From NCBI RefSeq assembly GCF_001625215.2, contig NC_030389.2, positions 29,873,454-29,937,453 of the forward strand: 64,000 bases of DNA, written 5' to 3'. Below the pieces are notes generated by a model. It ran no database searches. It worked only from the letters and a program-made list of their open reading frames with translations, and was not told the DNA's origin. This document shows, piece by piece, positions 30,407 through 41,875 of this stretch. The stretch is from Daucus carota subsp. sativus. Taxonomy: Eukaryota > Streptophyta > Magnoliopsida > Apiales > Apiaceae. Positions within the stretch are counted from its first letter, which is position 1. Each line of letters begins with the position of its first letter. The translations under genes were made by a program, and so were the position numbers.

Positions 30407-30726
30407 GACCTTGTTTGAAAGTTAAAGATTTGGGTAAAAATTAGAGGTTTGAGGTGGTTTAGAAGTTTGACCACTAAAATATGCTAATTTTAGTGTTTGG
30501 TAGTTAGCGGATTGAAATAGAGGTTTGGGGTCCAAAAAACTACTTTGAGGAGTTTTTTGGATTAGAGATTTTGATTTGTGTCAGAAAAAACTAATCAATC
30601 AGCTATTTATCAAACAGTTTTACGAGAAACAGCTAATCCAATCCGCTAGTCAAAACATCTAATTCAATCAGCTAGTCAAAACATCTAATTCCATCCGCTA
30701 ACAGCTAAACCCCAAACAAGACGGCC
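30407..30726. mobile_element. MITE with about 20 bp inverted ends
   Basis: The left end GACCTTGTTTGAAAGTTAAAG and the right end GCTAAACCCCAAACAAGACGGCC are inverted and imperfect. Internal CAGCTA and ATCCGCTA words recur (TCAATCAGCTAGTCAAAACA). CTAAG flanks both sides, a possible but short duplication. The superfamily is unclear, hAT-like at best. Confidence 0.6.
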
Positions 30727-31539
30727 TAAGGATACTGCAATATTCATAAGAAAAGCAACTTAAAAACGTTAAAAGAGTTTGAGAATATGTTAGTCATTCT
30801 TTTATTAGTAAGCACCTTTATTGATGGAATATGATTCCATTTCCATAATCTTGCATGCATGTGATTTTCTCTCTTTTTAGTATGTTTGTGAAAGCTGCAG
30901 CCTGCAAGTAAGCTCCAACGAATCTCTCTTTTTCTTTTTCTTTTGTTTGGTTTAACTCACCCTTCATTTTCTTAGCAACTAAGTATTTCTACTTGTGATC
31001 CTAATTTTTTTCACTTAAATATTTTATACAGATAGTTACCCAACGCACACCGTTTTCATAAAGCAAAATTTTACAATTGTTGGCAGAAAGATTTAGTTTG
31101 AAATCAAATTTAGATTTAAAATGTTATAAGATATCTCTCACACACACATATGATTACAGTTTAATATCACAAATATGTGCAACATTTTGGAACTATTCAA
31201 TTTAATTAATATGACAAAGAAAACCCCAAAAATATTTGTTTTTGCTAAATAAAAAGAGCCACAAATTACAAAGTAATTTAATTAGCAAATAAAAAGATGG
31301 TGGGCAGTAGTCATCTTCCAAACCTTTTGTTACCAAGCTGCAACAATTTCTCATGCATGAAACCATGACAACTAAGAATACAACCTAACACCAAATTATT
31401 TACAAATCTGGCCAAAAAGTAAAAAGCACAGAAATAGCCATCAATTCATGCATCAAACACAATATATAAACAACATGATGCTAGAGTTGAGTTGGTCCAG
31501 CATTATTTGTCTCAAACTAGAATCACCAAAAAAGAAACC
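30727..31539 (+). promoter_or_regulatory. intergenic and promoter of the DUF761 gene
   Basis: No gene seen. A TATA box, CACAATATATAAACAAC (31458-31474), lies about 70 bp before the start codon at 31540. The in-frame TTG at 31492 lies near the expected transcription start and is not a start codon. Confidence 0.6.
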
Positions 31540-32121
31540 ATGAAGAGCAACAACAATAGCACTAGTAGCAGGGTCTCTGTTGTCATAAAGCCTCTGTTCT
31601 CTGTCTTGAGCTCCTTAGCCAAAGGCAAATGGGGCACCATCAAAACCAAAACCGAAACACTTAAAGCCAAGCTGGTCATTTTCTCCTTATTAAAGCCTAA
31701 ACATCTCCCTGCTCTTGGCGCCATCTCCCACAAGATCCATGCACTAGTAGCCGGCAGTGGCGCCTCTGATCAGCAGCATCCTGATCGCGATGATCAAGTC
31801 CTCGACGAGGTTCAGCAGCAGCAAATGGTGGAGTACTACTACAACAACTACTACATTGATGACCATGAGGAGGATGACAATAAGTACCCTGATTTAAGGC
31901 ATTGTTTTTTCGATGAGGAGGAGGATGATGGGGATGACCCCAATGCATCCGCAATTGATCAAGTGAGAAACTCTAAACAAGAGGAAGGGCATGATTTTAG
32001 TCTTGAGGATGAGATTGATCAGGTTGCAGATTTGTTTATAAATAAGTTTCATAAGAGGATGCGGATCCAGAAGCTGGCGTCGTTTAAGAGGTATCAAGCA
32101 ATGCTGTCGAGAAGCACGTGA
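31540..32121 (+). CDS. DUF761 (cotton-fibre-expressed) family protein, 193 aa
   Basis: Starts at ATG 31540 (MKSNNNSTSSRVSVVIKPLF). The N-terminal half is hydrophobic-basic (SVLSSLAKGKWGTIKTKTET, LVIFSLLKPKHLPALGAISH). The middle is acidic with Gln and Tyr runs (VQQQQMVEYYYNNYYIDDHE). The C-terminus IDQVADLFINKFHKRMRIQK followed by LASFKRYQAMLSRS is the DUF761 motif (PF05553) typical of this plant family. Single exon. Biochemical function is unknown; relatives have been linked to growth and defence. A likely polyadenylation region follows at about 32230-32340. Confidence 0.85.
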   Translation: MKSNNNSTSSRVSVVIKPLFSVLSSLAKGKWGTIKTKTETLKAKLVIFSLLKPKHLPALGAISHKIHALVAGSGASDQQHPDRDDQVLDEVQQQQMVEYYYNNYYIDDHEEDDNKYPDLRHCFFDEEEDDGDDPNASAIDQVRNSKQEEGHDFSLEDEIDQVADLFINKFHKRMRIQKLASFKRYQAMLSRST

Positions 32122-32858
32122 ATTAGTACTTGTGTTGAGGATTATATGAAATATGTGTGCAATCTGCAGCATATGTAGCTGATGGCCTAGAAAACAAAGT
32201 CTTGTTTGTTCATTAGTTTCTCTTTTGTGTTCATCATTGTTTTGTATTCATATGTATTCTTACAAGAACCACAGATGTAAGTGGTACAACTTACCTCCAT
32301 ATTAACACAGTCTGTATCAAATTAATGACATGAAGATCTTCAATCTTTTGTGTTTGTTTGTGATTCATTTCTCATACACCTTGCCAAAGTATAGTTCTTG
32401 AAGGCTCAGACAATCTCACTCCAAGTTATGCAGATTCAGGTATATATGATACTAACTTGTTTTACCAAATATCAGTATACCACAAAGAAAATATTCCCTC
32501 TGCTTTACCTTTTGGAGATGGGCTAACGTATAAATGATAGTTTCACAAGTTATTTTAATTTTTTTTGAATAAAAAATAATATTTAAATATTTATAAAATA
32601 AATTATGAAATTATATTTTGTATACATCTTAAAATAAATAAAAGCAATTATTATACAAATGGAAACCGCGAGGGGTATGCTATAATATTAAAGTATGTAA
32701 CAAAAAAAAAACTAATGAATAAAATAATTTAATAGGGTTGCTATCTAAATGTTAAAAATTTTCATTAAAAAATGTTTAAGAATTTATAGTTGTAATAACG
32801 TGTCAACCAGTGAAGTATACATATGAAGTATACATATAAATTATAATGGAAAATGTTT
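32122..32858. other. intergenic, no gene recognised
   Basis: 3' flank of the DUF761 gene, then AT-rich sequence with no ORF or element I can support. Confidence 0.5.
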
Positions 32859-33015
32859 GGTGCACATAATTGTGTACAAAAACATGTACATAATGACATG
32901 TGGTGGATTTTAATTGGATGGCCCCCTGCATTTACACCCACCACCCCAATTAAAATTCACCACATCACTTGACACATCATTATGTACAACAATTCTGTAA
33001 ACAATTATGTGCACC
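32859..33015. mobile_element. MITE of about 157 bp just upstream of seipin
   Basis: Near-perfect inverted ends, GGTGCACATAATTGTGTAC and GTAAACAATTATGTGCACC, enclose an inner inverted pair (GTGGATTTTAATTGG against CCAATTAAAATTCACCAC), so almost the whole piece folds back. It ends 58 bp before the seipin start codon, inside its likely promoter or 5' UTR. A clear target duplication was not identified. Confidence 0.75.
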
Positions 33016-33072
33016 TAGCACTCCTCAATTATAATACAGTCACCACTAACTTGGTGATTGAGTAAGAATCTA

Positions 33073-35562
33073 ATGGATGAAGCTTCATCAAAATCACCCT
33101 CATCACAACACACCTTGAACCAAAATCATACAACCCAGAAGCCAACTTGGCAAATATCACTCACAAACCTCCTCAAACATGAAGACTATTCTTCCTTTTC
33201 TCCTCTCTTCTCACTCTATTCAACTGGGCTCAACTTCATTTCACCTGGGATTCTCCGAAAAGTGGCTAGGGGGCTCCTTGGAGCTGCTTTTCTGCTGTTT
33301 GTGGTGATGATTGTGGCTGTGGCTTTGGGAGTTGGCTTGGTTGGGTTTTGGGTTGAAGAGCCTGTTTTTGCTAAGCAAAATTTGTTGTTTGATTACTCCC
33401 AAGTGAATCCCACCGCGGTTTTTGCGCTGGGATTTGGTGTAGAGAAGCAGATGGAAGTGCCGGTTGGGCAGACTTATTATGTGGACTTGCTTCTTGTTAT
33501 GCCGGAATCTTATTACAATCTAGACATTGGGATGTTTCAGGTAGATACTGTTTTTTGTGTGTTTTTTTTTCGAGTCGTCAGTTTCGTGTGTTTAGGTTTT
33601 AATTTTTGTGTTTGTTTGTTGGTTATTTTAATACCATTGGCATGGTTGTAGGCTTGTAGCAATCGGGAATCATAACTAATCGATTGACCTACCTCGGGGA
33701 TTTTTTTTTAAATAAATCGGAGATTTTAGTAACATCTGATTGGTGATTTCGTAAAATATATTTTGAGGATTAATCGGGATCTTTAGAACACGGGCTGTTG
33801 GGTATAAATATATTCTACTTGGTTTGTTCTGTATTTATTTTTGAGTGTTTTTTACATAAGAATATTGAATGTAGGAATCAAGGACTGAATTTTTTTGATC
33901 ATTCAGTTGAGGTCATATATGGATTAACCCGTTGTCATTTTGGGTTTTGTCCGGTATTAAACATTTCCACCCCTTCATTCAGAGTCAGATTGCAAATGTC
34001 AAGGCTGTTCCAATTCGTTAGAGAGAGGGGAGGAACAGAATGGACAATTAAACTTTGGAAGATGGAGCACATAGTGTCCGTCCACTTAGTAACTGATATT
34101 TATTTAGCTGTATACAATCAGGACCGTTCTATACCATACGAGGGCCTAGGGGCGAAAATAAAATTTTGGGCTCCTAGAAATTTTTTTATAAAATATTTAT
34201 GATACTGGGAATTCGGATTTAACTAAATATGTTAATACATAAATTATACTAATGAAATCAACATAAGAAACCTGCATACTAAATTTTCCATGCATACAAT
34301 ACCTTGTCATGACTATCATACAGAATGTTCTTTTCTAAAATTTCCTAAATGGCCAACTAGTTTGCTTGATAACGAATGTACAAGTGTTTAACTATGCACA
34401 TGTTAACATAAGCACCTCTTAGCATCTGTAGCTAAGATTATTTCGCAGTTTGTGCCTGTATTTAGTTAATGCTAATGTAAAAGAAAAATCAAAATTTCGG
34501 AGAAAAAATTGAATCACGAGCTGTTAAATCCGATTATACCTCGCATCTGCACATTGAATACTGCACTTACTTCTGGTATTAGATACTAGACACTAGACAT
34601 ATCATGATATCAGTGTAATCGACTATCTAATGTGTAAATGTAGCTAAACCCTTCCTGATTAACAAACAAAAACGTTCATCATCTGGAGTCCTTTCTTTAC
34701 CAAATACAATTAAAATTACGAAAATACGGGAATTCTGTTACCGCGTCTCCTTGTGCGGATTTGCAGATTGTGCTCTTCAAATGAATGTTTGATGATATTT
34801 CATGTAAAAACCATTTCTTAAAGTTACATATTGACCTAATCTTTTGTTGATTCATGTGCTTTTTTTTATCAGTTGGTTGCAGAAGTGTTATCAACTAATG
34901 GCCGGGTGATAGATAGATCCAGCCATCCGTGTATGTTGCGGTTTAGAAGCCTTCCGGTTAGACTTGTGAGAACATGCTTATTTAGCATACCCTTGATAAT
35001 GGGTATTAGTTTCGAAACTCAAAGGATAACCATTCCAATGTTAAGGCACAAGGAAGGTTATTCAAGAACCGAAGCCATCAGAATTACAATACTTCCACGG
35101 GCTGGAACAATGTCTCTTCCACAGCTATATGAAGCTGAAATAATCATAAATTCAGAGTTGCCTTGGAAAAAAGAACTTGCTCATAGCTGGAAATGGACAT
35201 TATATGTTTGGACATCTGTATACATGTACATTTTGCTTCTTATAGCTCTTGGTTGTTGGTTTAGGCCAGTCATCTTTGCAGTAATTTCATCATGTTATAG
35301 TCATAAGGACGGGGTTAGAGATGACACTATGGAAGTACGAAGAGGAAGGCCTCTGTTAGCTAAAGAATCTAGAGAGGTTTCAGAGACCTTGAGAAGGTTG
35401 AAGGAGAGTAGGAACAAGAAGAAAGAAATGCTTTTGCACGAGGGGGCACCTGAGACACAACCACAAGGTTCATCTGCCTCGAGCATTAGTGTAACTAGAG
35501 ATGACAGTTCTATTACTGCTGAAGATGATAGGGACTCGGTGTCTGTTTGTTCCGATGACTGA
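33073..35562 (+). CDS. seipin, 2 exons, 385 aa
   Basis: ER membrane protein that organises lipid-droplet formation (PF06775). Exons 33073-33540 and 34873-35562 join in phase 0 at GMFQ|LVAEV. A cytosolic N-terminus is followed by TM1 at residues about 68-92 (GLLGAAFLLFVVMIVAVALG) and the lumenal beta-sandwich, with YYVDLLLVMPESYYNLDIGM and the GISFETQRITIPML region. TM2 is at about 264-294 (YMYILLLIALGCWFRPVIFA), and an acidic Ser-rich cytosolic tail follows. The short N-terminus is closest to the SEIPIN1 type; Arabidopsis SEIPIN2 and 3 have much longer ones. ATG 33073 is the first Met in frame. A MITE abuts the promoter. Confidence 0.93.
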
Positions 35563-36794
35563 CCAAAACCTGCTGGTAAAAGTTGCTTTGTTTTTACTGC
35601 GTTCGGAAGCTGAAAGTTGTAGCATTTATTTTGCGGCTTTGCATATTGGAAATCGAGGACTCTTGTAACACTAAACTGTACAGATCTAGGCATCTAGCCA
35701 ATATCCATGAAGAAACCTACACGTAAGGGCTTAGAGACTCTGAATTGCTTGTAAATTTTGGTTCTACATGGAACTGCTTGTAAATTTTGGTTCTGGGTTA
35801 TAGTTCACACGGTATCTACTTGTGATGAGCATACATTACTGATATATTGACTTGTGCAGTTCTGCAGCTGTTGAAATATCATAGTCATGCACAATTAGTT
35901 CTGCAGCTGTTAAAATATCACTAGACATTAAACTTGTAATGTCTGTAATACATATCTTGTAATTTTATTTCTTCATCTGCCATGAATTCTATCTTGTAAA
36001 CATTCAGATGGCTTTTGTTTTAGCTTTAGCAAAATGTCCTTCCCGATACCTTTGAAGGAAAATCTCAAATTGGATCCCAAATTGACGGGTTTGTGTGAGC
36101 TTATCCATGCGGTTATCCACTAGGAATCTATTTATTTTTTGCACCACAAATTATGTGCAAGAAGTTTTAACGATTATTATTTGGGATTAACAAGATTAGC
36201 TTTTACCGCAACATCGGCCAATAAAGGCTTAGGGTCGGGAATATACATATGGTACACCATTGATCAAACTATCTAAGATAAACCCTAAAAACCTCATGAA
36301 AATTAAAATAACAGAACCCTCTTCAGAGACTTATTTCAATTGCACTTCTAAAAGTATCATAAACCCAAGAACCTTGAAGTTGAATATCCAAATCCTGTCA
36401 AATCTAGACCTCATTTCTAAAGTATCATGTTAAAACACATTCTTTAAGAGAGTTTAGAAGTCATTAAAACCCAAATGTAAACCAAATATCAAAATTGGCA
36501 TTAGATAAACTTGTATGCAATATGAACTTGTATGCGAGAGAAAACAACAAGATGATATGAACTTTTATGAAAGAGCAAACAGTAAGATGATTTGTCTTAC
36601 AACTAAAATGATAAATTCTAGTAGTCTTAATATCAAAACCAACAATGAAAGCCTTCGAAGTCATTCATATATCTTACAACTGTAGGTCATCAACAATCAA
36701 GTCGATTATACCAGATATTATACGAACCTAGACAAAACAATCATCTGGTTGACAAGAAAACAGCAGAGTTTGTCTTTGTCAAGCCCAAAGGAGT
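35563..36794. other. intergenic: 3' flanks of two convergent genes
   Basis: Seipin 3' UTR (GTAAATTTTGGTTCT occurs twice near 35750 and 35778), then AT-rich sequence. No gene or bounded element is seen. Confidence 0.55.
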
Positions 36795-39527
36795 TCAGAT
36801 AACCTTTAATGGAGGAACGAGAGCAACAACACCTTTTTCTGGGCGAGCAAACTTTTTGTAAACAGCCTTGAGCTTACTTTCTGAAAGAGCAGCATGATAG
36901 CTAACCAAGAGCTTCACACAATCCCTGTTATATCACACAAGTGAATGTAGGCTTCAGCATTTCAGATAATAACTTCTATTTACTACTCCAGAACTAGAAT
37001 ATATTTTGGCTACTGCTGTAATTAAAACTTTATTAAGGAAAAACATTTACCTTAACTGATCCTCAGAGTATCCTGTGTAGTGTTTCAGTGTTTCTGTCCA
37101 AAAAGGGGATTTCTTGAGGGTACATCGTGCAGCATAAACAGCTGAAGCCGCAATCACAGACGGGCAGTATGTTACGACGGTGGTATAATGGGTCAGACCA
37201 AGTTCAGCTAGGAAAAACGTCATGTTTTCCATCTATAATCAAAAAACCAAAGTCCATCAGATTTAGGCAAAAAAAATTCAGGAAATCGACATTCCGGCAT
37301 TATAGTATATGTATATTACCTCAGGATCTGATGGAACTGAAGACTTTATGTACCGAACCAGAAATACATATGGTGTTGGTACGGTCAAATACCATTCCAG
37401 CTTTGCAAGTATCGATTTCTCCATCAGCAGTACTTGTTCCCTGTTATAAGCATTGTCTGATATCGCAATGAAGTCATTAACCTGCAAATCATCCAAAACA
37501 ACTTAATTACCAATTTGCATCAATATTACAACTTTGAAATGCAAATAAATAAATAAATAATACTCTATCAAAGGTCTACCTCTGGTGCCCAAATTTCTTC
37601 ATACTTGCATGCAATCAACATTGAGCCAACTCCTACCAGCTGTAGTTCCCTCCTTGGAACAATCTTCATCGATAGATAACGATCCACTATATTGATAGTG
37701 AGGTACAAACTTTCAGGCATGAGTTCAAACTTTCGGTGGACTTCAACAAGCCAGTCTATAAGAATAGATCTCATTTTGGAGTTGATGTCAGTTTGTGAAG
37801 GCATGTAATCATGAACTTGACCATCACCCTGCATGACAATAGTTTCACTTTCATTCACTACAACCTTAAATAGAGAACGAACAAAACCAATGGGGTTTAT
37901 AGATAAGTACTTCTGTAAGCTTGTAATATTTATAGATATCATCCACATATTCAACAGCTGCTAGCTCATCATCAACATCTGATGCATCAATGTTTGCTAT
38001 GATCTCATTCTGGGGCTTGTTAATGAGGCCACATGCAGCCTAAATTAGGACAGTAATGAGTACAGTGTTATAAACTTCACAATAATGCATACATAAACTG
38101 CAAAAATGATAATGCATATAAATATTATGAAACATACTTTGCTTCTAGCACTGAGAATAGATGTGAAGGCCTTCTCTGTCTTTTCCGAGTAGTCTGGTCT
38201 AGATTTTCTTCCACTACTCTTGGGCTTAATTTCTTCCTCGCAACTCAGAGTAACAGTAGGTTTTTGATCACTATCCTTTTTCTTGACAGCTGCTGCTTCC
38301 AACACAGAGGCATCCTTTCTTCCCATGACTCCATCATCAATCAATTGGATATCCTTTTGCAACATACATCACGAAGAAATTTTACAGTTCAAATAAGTAT
38401 TAATAAACAAATAAACATATACTTCATACATAAACCTTGCGTTTAACTACCTTAGGATCCTTTCCTCCTACTACTGGCAGTCCTTTTGCCACTAGTTGTG
38501 CGCATAGGCTCCTGAAAATATCCCCGAGACTTTATCAGATATAACGAGGCACTTTTCAAAACAAATAAATAAAAGAAATATAACAGAAAAGGAAAATGAT
38601 GAAACCTTGTCATTGGCCTATTGGTCTTGATCGGGTTTTTGGGCTTCCCTGCATCAACAGCTTTGACAACATTCCCGATATCACCAAGAACCCTCCGGTT
38701 TCTTCGTTCTGCCTGTACATTCTTTTGCTTCCCTTCTACCTCTGAAATAATTTCAAACATTTTCATTAACAACATAAAAAGGACAGAAATATCCATAAGC
38801 ATATAAAAACCATATAAGCTTAAACAGATTTCAAATTACTAATAATGTTTCAGAGACATCACCATTAGACAGAAGTAGTTTCACATTCAAAAAAAAAATA
38901 TGATGGAATCAGGCTAAAGATACACTGAAGCCCGAACATCGACATCGTTCAATCATGCATATACACACCCCCTCAACTGAAAAAATTATCCCAAATATAT
39001 GTATAAACACAATCAAACATGTATCATCACATGATCAAACAAACCCCACAAATCATTAAGAACACCAACAAGATATAACGTATCTGTGCTTACAAACAAA
39101 ATCAAACAAACCCCAAAATAAATATAATTGTCCCATCAAGAAATCATCTATAGCCAATACTAATTTTCAGAAAAAACATCAATTCTCATTTATCAATCAA
39201 ACAAAACCCACAAATATATGATTTAAAATGTACATAAACGGATACAAAAATTCAATCTCACCAAAATATCATAACTGGCAATGACAATCTTCAATAGAAA
39301 ATCAAAATTAATATACTAATCAATCAAAACCCACAAAGATAATCCCAAGATATATATCGAAAACCCCTTAATCATCACAATCAAACAAATGAAACAAAAC
39401 CCACATAGAAATCAAAAATCCCAACATAAAATTAGCAAGAAAATCAACAAAAATCATTAAAACAGAGCAAGAAATCAATTAAAACGGTACCTTTATGACG
39501 CTGAGTAATCACAGCTTTAGAAGCCAT
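36795..39527 (-). CDS. B1-type mitotic cyclin, 9 exons, 438 aa
   Basis: Exons from the start: 39491-39527, 38606-38741, 38436-38511, 38138-38353, 37911-38039, 37580-37828, 37320-37481, 37051-37232, 36795-36924 (1317 nt, frame kept throughout). The N-terminus has a destruction box RRVLGDIGN near residue 30 for APC/C-driven turnover. The cyclin core includes [48 protein letters not shown] and [20 protein letters not shown]. The C-terminal lobe has [20 protein letters not shown], and the protein ends [16 protein letters not shown], typical of CYCB1. It would partner CDKs at G2/M. MSA motifs lie upstream. The acceptor of exon 4 is the least certain site. Confidence 0.93.
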
Positions 39528-39655
39528 CCTTTCTCAAAACTCCTGTCTTCTCTGCTTCTCTCTCTTCTTTTCTTGCTGCGCTTCTCTCTCTATATGTATG
39601 AATATTTGTAATTGTGATTGTTGTTTTGGTTTCAAGTTTGTGAAGGCTCGAGTTT

Positions 39656-39760
39656 AATTTATAACGGTAACTAAACTGTAACTTGAAATTTTGGCCGTTT
39701 GATCACTTTTGATCAAAGGGTTAAAACCGTGTAGCTGAGACTATTTTTTAGGCAAACGGT
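39656..39760 (-). promoter_or_regulatory. cyclin B promoter: TATA box and MSA elements
   Basis: Minus-strand TATAAATT (39656-39663) is a TATA box about 130 bp before the start codon. AACGG cores, the centre of the mitosis-specific activator element bound by MYB3R factors, occur at 39663-39667 (TAACGGTAA), 39695-39699 on the minus strand (TCAAACGGCCAAA) and 39755-39759 (CAAACGGTTA). Three cores in about 100 bp match known CYCB1 promoters. Confidence 0.82.
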
Positions 39761-40077
39761 TATATTAAGATTTAATTTCGTATATTATTATTTACATACA
39801 TGGATATTATATGCGTGCCAGCTTCTCGATAGATTGTTTTTGAATTTAATAGTCGTTGCAGTATTTCGATAGATTGTTTTTGAATTTAATAGCCGTTGAC
39901 AGTGGTATAATTTGTACTTCTTTATAAATTTTTTAGAGCAAATTTTGTTACGTCGAATAAGTTAATATTTCGGTCATTAACTATATATATGATATATATG
40001 ATATATGATATATGATATAGTAAATAATTTATCCTGTCTCAAACGGATAACAAACTCAATTAATCATATTATTAAGA

Positions 40078-40857
40078 GGGGTGTATTGGATTAGGATTTT
40101 AAAGCATTTTTTTGCATTCTTGATATCCGAGGATATTCGATTGGGATTATTTGAAATCCTTTTAAATCTTGAGGTATTCAATTTAGAGATGCACAAAAGA
40201 TCTGTTCGGGCCAGATCCAGACCGGGCCAAAAAAATCCGGATTTTTTTCAAACCAGATCGGGCCGGGCTTTTTTAAAAATCGGGCCGGGCCGGGCCGGGC
40301 TTTTCCAAAAATACTAGGCCCGGTTTAGTTATAAAAAGCCCGGATTTTTCAAAAATCCGGATTTTATCCGGGTTTTTTTGAAAATATTAGGCCTGTTTTA
40401 GGCCCTCGGGCCGGGCCGGGCCAGACCGGGTTTTTTTCGGATCGGATTTTTCAGATTTTTTTCCAGATCGGATTTCAGATTTCGGATTTTTTGAACATCT
40501 CTAATTCAATTGAGATTTTAAATTATGCTACAAAATATGGTGGTATTCAATTGGGATTTTAAATTATGCTTTAAAATCCGATGGTATTCAATTAGGATTG
40601 TTTAAAATCCATTAAAATCTGATAGTATTCAAATGTTGATAGAGTTTTTTGGATTTCATAAAATGATAGATTTTGTGGCATTCTTCAGTGTATTTTAAGT
40701 TCTTTGAAATCTCATCAAAATCAATGGGATTTTGAAGCATTCCTATCAACTCTGCGACATTTTATCAAGAATTCGCACGAAATCAAAATCACATACAATT
40801 CATTAAAATTCATAGACTAAAAACAATCCATTAAAATCCCAATCAAATACACCCCCG
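40078..40857. mobile_element. MITE with GGGGTGTATT ends, split by a hAT-like insertion
   Basis: The left end GGGGTGTATTGGATTAGGAT and the right end TTAAAATCCCAATCAAATAC-ACCCCC are inverted. The interior repeats TATTCAATTGGGATTTTAAA-like words several times. The ends resemble PIF/Harbinger (Tourist) elements, but no clean 3 bp duplication was identified. A related decayed stretch lies at about 43030-43420. Confidence 0.68.
40184..40503. mobile_element. hAT-like MITE (320 bp) with 8 bp target duplication
   Basis: TAGAGATG and CATCTCTA ends are flanked by ATTCAATT on both sides (40176-40183 and 40504-40511). The interior is unusually GC-rich for this region, with runs of CCGGGCC alternating with T tracts. 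It is nested in the preceding element. Confidence 0.82.
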
Positions 40858-41639
40858 TAAATCAAATCAAGCAAATATATTCCCGCTAGCGAAGAGGATG
40901 GTGGAAATTTCCGATATGTCCCTAATCTAAGATTAATTTGGTCTTTTCCCTGTAGGACCAGTATAAAACGTGTAACGGATGCTTCATACCCAACCCAACA
41001 ACAAAACTGACTCACAAAATTGTTGGACATGTGTTCTAAATTGTTAAACTACCTCACTCCATCTAAAATGTTTTGCTATTCGAATTCTAAAATTCGACGT
41101 TCGTAGCCTAGATTAACGATTGTTCTCGAAACTTATCACTATTTTTTGATATTTGTTTGAAGAATTTGAATAATTATGTTTTCGCCACTGATTAAGTCTC
41201 AGTAAAATATCCTAACCTCCTAAAAACCTCTTTACCTCTCTAATCTTTTCTTATTCGTCGTTGGAGCTTTCATCGGTTTTCACTGGTAAAAAGTCCCAAA
41301 TTAGTTAAATTTTTCTGGTTTTTCTTGTTTTTTCAATAATACTCTTCACCGAATATATTCTTGGATATTAGAGTTGTTGGATTTTCAGGATTTTGATTCG
41401 GTGATAAAGCAATTAGAATGAGTCAATGACGAGTTAGGTGACTGCAATTCAGTTTTAGCCACATACAGTGTCTACATCTATTTACATTCGTTAAGGTATG
41501 GACGTGGAAATTGACACCACAATAATGATCTGACAGCATAATAAGGGAGTCCCACCAAAAATCTGACGGCAAAATTAGCGGCACGAGTTCAGAAGAAAGG
41601 TAAAAAACCAATTTCTTTTGCATTCTTTTTTCTATTGTA
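40858..41639. other. intergenic, no gene recognised
   Basis: AT-rich sequence with only short ORFs and no bounded repeat. Confidence 0.45.
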
Positions 41640-41875
41640 TTAATGGGGCTGTTCAGGTTATCTTAAAAGAAGTGACCTCTAACCTAAAATTAAAGAAGTG
41701 GTGTGGAAGTGAGAAGTAAATAATTTAATAAGGTGTTTGGAAAAGAAGTAGAAACTCTGAAAGAAAAACTAGTATTCTCAGCTTCTTAAAAGTGCTTCTA
41801 CTTATTTACACAAACGGGTCAAGAAAATAAGAAGTCAAAAGCAGCTTTTGCTTCTGCAAACCAAATAGGTCCACT
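41640..41875. mobile_element. miniature hAT-type remnant
   Basis: GGGGCTGTTCAGGTTATC at the left and GCAAACCAAATAGG(T) at the right resemble decayed GGGGCTGTTTGG-type hAT ends. The interior has facing AAGTGCTTCTACTT / AAGAAGTAGAAAC words. The boundary is approximate. Confidence 0.5.

Noticed and set aside
31492-31539. N-terminal extension of the DUF761 protein from 31492.
   Set aside because: It begins at TTG, close to the expected transcription start after the TATA box; the first ATG is at 31540.
33058-33072. Seipin start at 33058.
   Set aside because: That codon is TTG; the first in-frame ATG is 33073.
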